From Sulfurovum sp. (lineage in GTDB: Bacteria; Campylobacterota; Campylobacteria; Campylobacterales; Sulfurovaceae): 9,508 nucleotides of DNA. Under the pieces are notes generated by a model. It was not told the DNA's origin, did not search any database, and worked only from the letters and a program-made list of their open reading frames with translations. Below, in pieces: positions 6,349-9,508 of this stretch. Position numbers and translations under genes: made by a program. Location: NCBI GenBank assembly GCA_024763575.1, contig JANTFF010000012.1, positions 1 through 9,508 on the forward strand, in the 5' to 3' direction. Position 1 is the first letter of the stretch. Each line of letters opens with the position of its first letter.

Positions 6349-7416
6349 TTAAAAAGTATATGTACCAATAACCTCTAATGCATTCTCTGCATCACTATCT
6401 TCATCATATTTTGTATTGGTAAATATCGCATCTAGCGATGCATTATCTGCTATTTTATATCCTAATACTAGGTCAAATTCATTACCAATAGTCTCATAAT
6501 CAGCATAACTCATACTAGCATTAATTCCTGAAATATCTTTTGAACCCTCTACTTTCCATGAACTACCTACATCTTGTGAAGCAAATGTATTCCAAGAACT
6601 TGTATATATAGAATCAACCTCTACCATACCTGATGCTCTATCTGATGTATCATCGTATGCTACACTCAATTCCATATCATCTATTTTGGTAGATATTTTA
6701 GCACCATAAGCAGTTGAATCATCACCTGTATCATAGTCAGTAGATACACCTTGTATAGAGATAGTTAAATCATCTATTTTACCTGATATATCACCATAAA
6801 TTTGTGTATAGTTTGCTTGGTCAACATTGTAATACCATAAATTAGCACTAATATCATCACTATAAGCTAAACCAAAAGCGTAGTTATCATTTTTTAAGTT
6901 TATAAAATTATCTCCACTATTATTTGCTCTAAGTTTATTGACATAAGAGGCTATTAAAGTCACTTTGTCAATAGATTTATTGGCTAAGGTATAAGCCTCA
7001 AATCCACTTGGTGCTAGTAACCAATCGAAACTTCCAAGCATTGGAGTATCTAAAAGTTGACGACCTGCAATTAAAGTTGTATCTCCAAAAGTTGCTGTAA
7101 GATTAGCTACATTAAAATATCCACCATCTGTTTTTCCCTCCATTTTATTTTTACCTAAACTATCACCTAAATTAGAATAACCAACAGCAGAGAAATTAGC
7201 ACTGATATTATTAGTAACCTTATGTGTTACATCAAGTGTAACAGCAGCCGAAGAAGCTGTACTTTCACTATCAAATAAATCTCCATTTCCACCATTATCT
7301 GTTGTATAGTAGTAGAGTTGCCCTTTTCCTGCTACTGTAGTCTGACTATTTGCTTCTCCTGCAAATGCTCCACTTACAGCCAATGCTGCAATCAAACTTA
7401 ATTTTGTAAACTTCAT
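6349..7416 (-). CDS. Porin-like outer membrane beta-barrel protein
   Basis: This 355-residue exported protein has a Sec signal peptide at residues 1-19 (MKFTKLSLIAALAVSGAFA, cut before GEA). The mature chain alternates polar and hydrophobic residues in many short strands rich in Gly, Asp, Ser, Thr and Tyr, and ends in GTYTF. A terminal phenylalanine is the usual BAM-recognition signature of an outer membrane barrel. It resembles the general porins common in Sulfurimonas/Sulfurovum-type genomes, but no substrate can be read. The chain is acidic, with several Asp-rich loops (for example DTGDD and DEDSDAE) that might bind calcium or favour cations. It contains no cysteine. CAAAGGAGT lies just before the ATG and TATAAT at 7446-7451. 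It is transcribed divergently from amt, and the shared 232-bp intergenic region may co-regulate both. Confidence 0.8.
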   Translation of the reverse strand: MKFTKLSLIAALAVSGAFAGEANSQTTVAGKGQLYYYTTDNGGNGDLFDSESTASSAAVTLDVTHKVTNNISANFSAVGYSNLGDSLGKNKMEGKTDGGYFNVANLTATFGDTTLIAGRQLLDTPMLGSFDWLLAPSGFEAYTLANKSIDKVTLIASYVNKLRANNSGDNFINLKNDNYAFGLAYSDDISANLWYYNVDQANYTQIYGDISGKIDDLTISIQGVSTDYDTGDDSTAYGAKISTKIDDMELSVAYDDTSDRASGMVEVDSIYTSSWNTFASQDVGSSWKVEGSKDISGINASMSYADYETIGNEFDLVLGYKIADNASLDAIFTNTKYDEDSDAENALEVIGTYTF

Positions 7417-7445
7417 ATTTACTCCTTTGAATTAATTGTAATACC

Positions 7446-7451
7446 ATTATA
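7446..7451 (-). promoter_or_regulatory. Putative -10 box for the porin gene
   Basis: TATAAT on the minus strand, about 30 bases upstream of the porin ATG. The predicted transcript start is near 7439. No convincing -35 is present; upstream is A/T-rich. Confidence 0.5.
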
Positions 7452-7483
7452 ATTAAAAATATAAAGTTTATCTACTAATTTAG

Positions 7484-7500
7484 TGATTAATTTTTAATCA
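7484..7500. promoter_or_regulatory. Perfect palindrome, candidate operator
   Basis: TGATTAA and TTAATCA are perfect inverted halves with a TTT spacer. The centre lies about 53 bases upstream of the predicted porin start, a normal activator or repressor position. A related half, TTGATTA, recurs at 7561-7567; TAATCAATTTT (7495-7505) and AAAATTGATTA (7557-7567) are perfect 11-base reverse complements. The recurrence makes protein binding plausible, but AT-richness raises the chance of coincidence. Confidence 0.4.
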
Positions 7501-7520
7501 ATTTTCAAAATGAAACAAAT

Positions 7521-7536
7521 TGTGATAATGTTCACT
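7521..7536. promoter_or_regulatory. CRP/FNR-family-like binding site
   Basis: TGTGA (7521-7525), six bases, TCACT (7532-7536): nine of ten positions match the TGTGA-N6-TCACA consensus known for CRP in enterics. Its centre is about 90 to 95 bases upstream of the predicted starts of both divergent genes. Campylobacterota carry CRP/FNR-superfamily regulators whose sites vary, so the match is suggestive only. Confidence 0.45.
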
Positions 7537-7610
7537 TTTAAAAATATATCTTTTTAAAAATTGATTATTTTTTATACAAAATATCAGAACTATATTCTTA
7601 AAGATTAAGT

Positions 7611-7616
7611 TATACT
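7611..7616 (+). promoter_or_regulatory. Putative -10 box for amt-glnK
   Basis: TATACT lies 33 bases before the amt ATG, preceded by T/A-rich sequence; the likely transcript start is near 7623. No sigma-54 type -24/-12 element (GG and GC ten bases apart) is seen in the region, so nitrogen control would not be of the NtrC/sigma-54 kind. Confidence 0.5.
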
Positions 7617-7648
7617 ACACTAAATAAAAATTTCAAAGGAGTAAATTT

Positions 7649-8911
7649 ATGAAAAATAAATTTCTAGCACTGATAGCTATGCTATCTTTACCGATATTGG
7701 CATCAGCTGAGGATAAACTCAATGGTGGAGATACAGCATGGATGATAGTTGCAACTGCATTTGTAATGCTTATGACACCAGCAGGTTTGGCACTATTTTA
7801 TGGAGGTATGACACGAAGTAAAAATGTTTTGAACACTATGGGTATGAGTTTAATCGCTTTTGCAGTGGGAACACTTGTATGGGTTGTAGCAGGTTATAGC
7901 ATCGCATTTGGTGATGGTGATATGATTGGTACAGGGAAACTGCTTTTAGCAGGTATTACTGATAAGAGTTTAACAGGAACAATTCCAGAGCTTCTATTTG
8001 TTGCATTCCAAGGTACATTTGCAGCTATTGCTGTGGCAATTGCTAGTGGTTCTATGATAGAGAGAGTTAAATTCTCTACATTTACAATCTTTGCAGGTCT
8101 ATGGATTTTGGTTGTTTATGCTCCTATAACTCACTGGGCTTGGGGTGGTGGTACTACACTTAACTTTGGTGAAATGGATTTCGCTGGTGGTACTGTTGTC
8201 CATATCAATGCAGGTATTGCAGGTTTTGTTGTAGCTATGATTTTAGGTGAGAGAAAAGGTTATGGTACAACTGCTATGAAACCATTTTCTCCTATTCTTG
8301 CTGTTCTGGGTTCTGCTCTACTATGGTTTGGTTGGTTTGGATTTAATGCAGGATCAGAAGTAGCTGCTGATGGTGTTGCAGGTAATGCCTTTTTGGTTAC
8401 AAATGTCGCTGCATCTCTTGGTGTTATAGGTTGGTTAATTGCTGAATATATCGTATATAAAAAGCCTACACTAATTGGTGGTGCTTCGGGTGCTGTTGCT
8501 GGTTTGGTCGCAATTACACCTGCTAGTGGTAGTGCTGGAGTACTTGGAGCTATTATTATCGGTCTGCTTGGTGGTATGATTGGATTTATAGGTGTATCAA
8601 AACTTAAAAAAATATTTAAAGTAGATGATAGTCTGGATGCATTTTGGGTACATGGCTTAGTTGGTATTTGGGGTTCAATTGCCACTGCACTATTTATCGC
8701 TCCATATCTAAAAGCTGATGATTTTGCATTAGGTACTCAAATGTTAGCACAGTTAAAAGCAATTGGTCTAACAGTTGTTTATAGTGGTATTATGACAGCT
8801 ATCGTGTTCTTTATATCATCAGCATTAACAGGTGGTGGTAGAGTAGATGAAGAGACTGAATTTAAAGGTCTTGATGAAGCAACTCACGGAGAGACTGCAA
8901 TGAACCTTTAA
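7649..8911 (+). CDS. amt: Ammonium channel Amt
   Basis: This 420-residue inner membrane protein of the Amt/Mep/Rh family conducts ammonium into the cell, normally as a trimer. A cleavable signal peptide (about 1-20, ending LASA) precedes a helix with the family-typical DTAWMIVATAFVM and PAGLALFYGGM. The pore gate segment FQGTFAA is at 120-126. The twin pore histidines appear as His162 (THWAW) and His335 (WVHGLVG), and the AGGTVVHINAGIAG signature is at 179-192. Eleven membrane segments are expected after the signal. The cytoplasmic tail from about 395 (GGGRVDEETEFKGLDEATHGE) is the part that meets the P-II protein in characterised homologues. The ribosome site AAAGGAG sits seven bases before ATG. 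It is followed 36 bases later by glnK, the usual pairing. No inactivating change is seen. Confidence 0.95.
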   Translation: MKNKFLALIAMLSLPILASAEDKLNGGDTAWMIVATAFVMLMTPAGLALFYGGMTRSKNVLNTMGMSLIAFAVGTLVWVVAGYSIAFGDGDMIGTGKLLLAGITDKSLTGTIPELLFVAFQGTFAAIAVAIASGSMIERVKFSTFTIFAGLWILVVYAPITHWAWGGGTTLNFGEMDFAGGTVVHINAGIAGFVVAMILGERKGYGTTAMKPFSPILAVLGSALLWFGWFGFNAGSEVAADGVAGNAFLVTNVAASLGVIGWLIAEYIVYKKPTLIGGASGAVAGLVAITPASGSAGVLGAIIIGLLGGMIGFIGVSKLKKIFKVDDSLDAFWVHGLVGIWGSIATALFIAPYLKADDFALGTQMLAQLKAIGLTVVYSGIMTAIVFFISSALTGGGRVDEETEFKGLDEATHGETAMNL

Positions 8912-8944
8912 TAAGGTTCTTTGTTAAATTAAATAAAGGATTAA

Positions 8945-9289
<345 letters not shown>

Positions 9290-9302
9290 TTTGGTGGGTT
9301 AG

Positions 9303-9333
9303 AAACTGGGGTGTCGAAAAGACACCCTAGTTT
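9303..9333 (+). terminator. Strong hairpin after glnK, probable terminator
   Basis: AAACTGGGGTGTC (9303-9315) and GACACCCTAGTTT (9321-9333) form a 13-base-pair stem with one G-U pair and a GAAAA loop, starting 13 bases after the glnK stop. The following bases (GAAACTCTTC) are not a proper U-tract; only the stem's own TTT ends it. It may therefore be a weak terminator or a 3'-end stabiliser. Confidence 0.6.
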
Positions 9334-9334
9334 G

Positions 9335-9430
9335 AAACTCTTCAATAGTAAATGTTTCTTCGTCTGTATCTTTATCAAAAAAACTTCAAGAAAACCCCGT
9401 TCTCTAAGACGGGGATGAATTGAAGAGTTT
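9335..9430. repeat. 96-bp segment bounded by perfect 12-bp inverted repeats; IS200/IS605-end-like
   Basis: AAACTCTTCAAT (9335-9346) and ATTGAAGAGTTT (9419-9430) are perfect reverse complements. Inside is CCCCGT (9395-9400) with ACGGGG (9409-9414), directly followed by ATGAATTGAAG. A GC-rich hairpin followed by GGGGATGAATT is, from memory, the look of many IS200/IS605 (TnpB-associated) right ends and their guide RNA tails. CTTCAA (9384-9389) can also pair with TTGAAG (9420-9425), giving alternative folds. No transposase gene is present, so this would be a relic, a small non-autonomous element, or just a structured intergenic RNA. Read on the minus strand, the GC hairpin is followed by TTTTCTTGAAG and seven T, so it could instead terminate a minus-strand gene arriving from beyond the window. 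Confidence 0.45.
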
Positions 9431-9455
9431 AATGTTTAATTAAGTTTTTTTTAGT

Positions 9456-9481
9456 TATAATATTTTCATAGTTCTTTAACA
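9456..9481 (+). promoter_or_regulatory. Promoter and boxA-like motif, possible rRNA operon leader
   Basis: TATAAT (9456-9461), preceded by a run of eight T, is a strong -10 box. Ten bases later GTTCTTTAACA (9471-9481) matches ten of eleven bases of the GCTCTTTAACA boxA antitermination element of rRNA operons. No coding start with a ribosome site follows in the remaining 27 bases. This combination suggests a stable-RNA operon, most likely 16S-led, beginning just outside the window. Confidence 0.5.
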
Positions 9482-9508
9482 TTCTTAAAATATATGGTTG
9501 GAAATAGA

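Larger units (their letters stand above)
7417..7646. repeat. Identical 15-base translation leaders of porin and amt, in inverted orientation
   Basis: TTCAAAGGAGTAAAT is found directly before the porin start (minus strand, 7417-7431) and before the amt start (plus strand, 7632-7646). Both contain the AAAGGAG ribosome site. The identity extends beyond the Shine-Dalgarno, so it may reflect a preferred strong leader in this genome or a shared regulatory RNA target. Confidence 0.6.

Noticed and set aside
7417..7648. Sigma-54/NtrC promoter expected for amt-glnK by analogy with enterics
   Set aside because: No GG-N10-GC type -24/-12 element is visible; a TATACT -10 box is present instead.
8260..8685. 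141-codon open frame on the minus strand within amt
   Set aside because: It is an antisense shadow of a clearly conserved channel gene; its low-complexity Pro/Ala/Ile composition and lack of a ribosome site argue against coding.
9490..9508. ATG at 9493 as the start of a new protein gene
   Set aside because: No ribosome site precedes it and only five codons fall inside the window.

Overview
This AT-rich window looks like chromosomal DNA of a sulfur-metabolising Campylobacterota (Sulfurimonas/Sulfurovum/Arcobacter-like). The reasons are the low GC, the strong AAGGAG-type ribosome sites with poorly defined -35 boxes, a Psr/Phs-type periplasmic molybdoenzyme operon, and an Mrp protein with an unusual CPDS motif. 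The assignment is an inference from gene content and style, not from a marker gene.

Layout. (1) 1-305 is a very AT-rich leader with no gene. It holds an 11-bp inverted repeat around a possible -10 box, then a hairpin that can mask the first ribosome site. (2) 306-4800 is a tight four-gene plus-strand operon: a Tat-exported molybdopterin catalytic subunit (PsrA/PhsA-like), a four-cluster ferredoxin subunit (PsrB-like), a ten-helix NrfD/PsrC-type membrane subunit, and a small exported protein that looks like a cytochrome c whose heme motif is gone. A textbook terminator follows. (3) 6178-4856 on the minus strand holds mrp (Fe-S scaffold/carrier ATPase) and a coupled small membrane protein. (4) 7416-6349 on the minus strand is a porin-like outer membrane protein. 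(5) 7649-9289 on the plus strand is amt-glnK, an ammonium channel with its P-II regulator, divergent from the porin across 232 bp that carry a CRP-like palindrome and a second palindrome. (6) 9290-9508 holds a hairpin after glnK, a 96-bp segment bounded by perfect 12-bp inverted repeats and containing an IS200/IS605-end-like hairpin, then a TATAAT box and a boxA-like motif suggesting that a stable-RNA (probably rRNA) operon begins beyond the window.

How it works together. The first operon should pass electrons between the quinone pool (NrfD subunit), the periplasmic Fe-S subunit and the Mo active site, reducing polysulfide, thiosulfate or a similar sulfur compound. The small three-cysteine protein could be a dedicated periplasmic partner and is the best candidate here for something undescribed. 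Mrp would serve Fe-S supply. The porin and the Amt/GlnK pair deal with uptake, and Amt/GlnK with nitrogen sensing.
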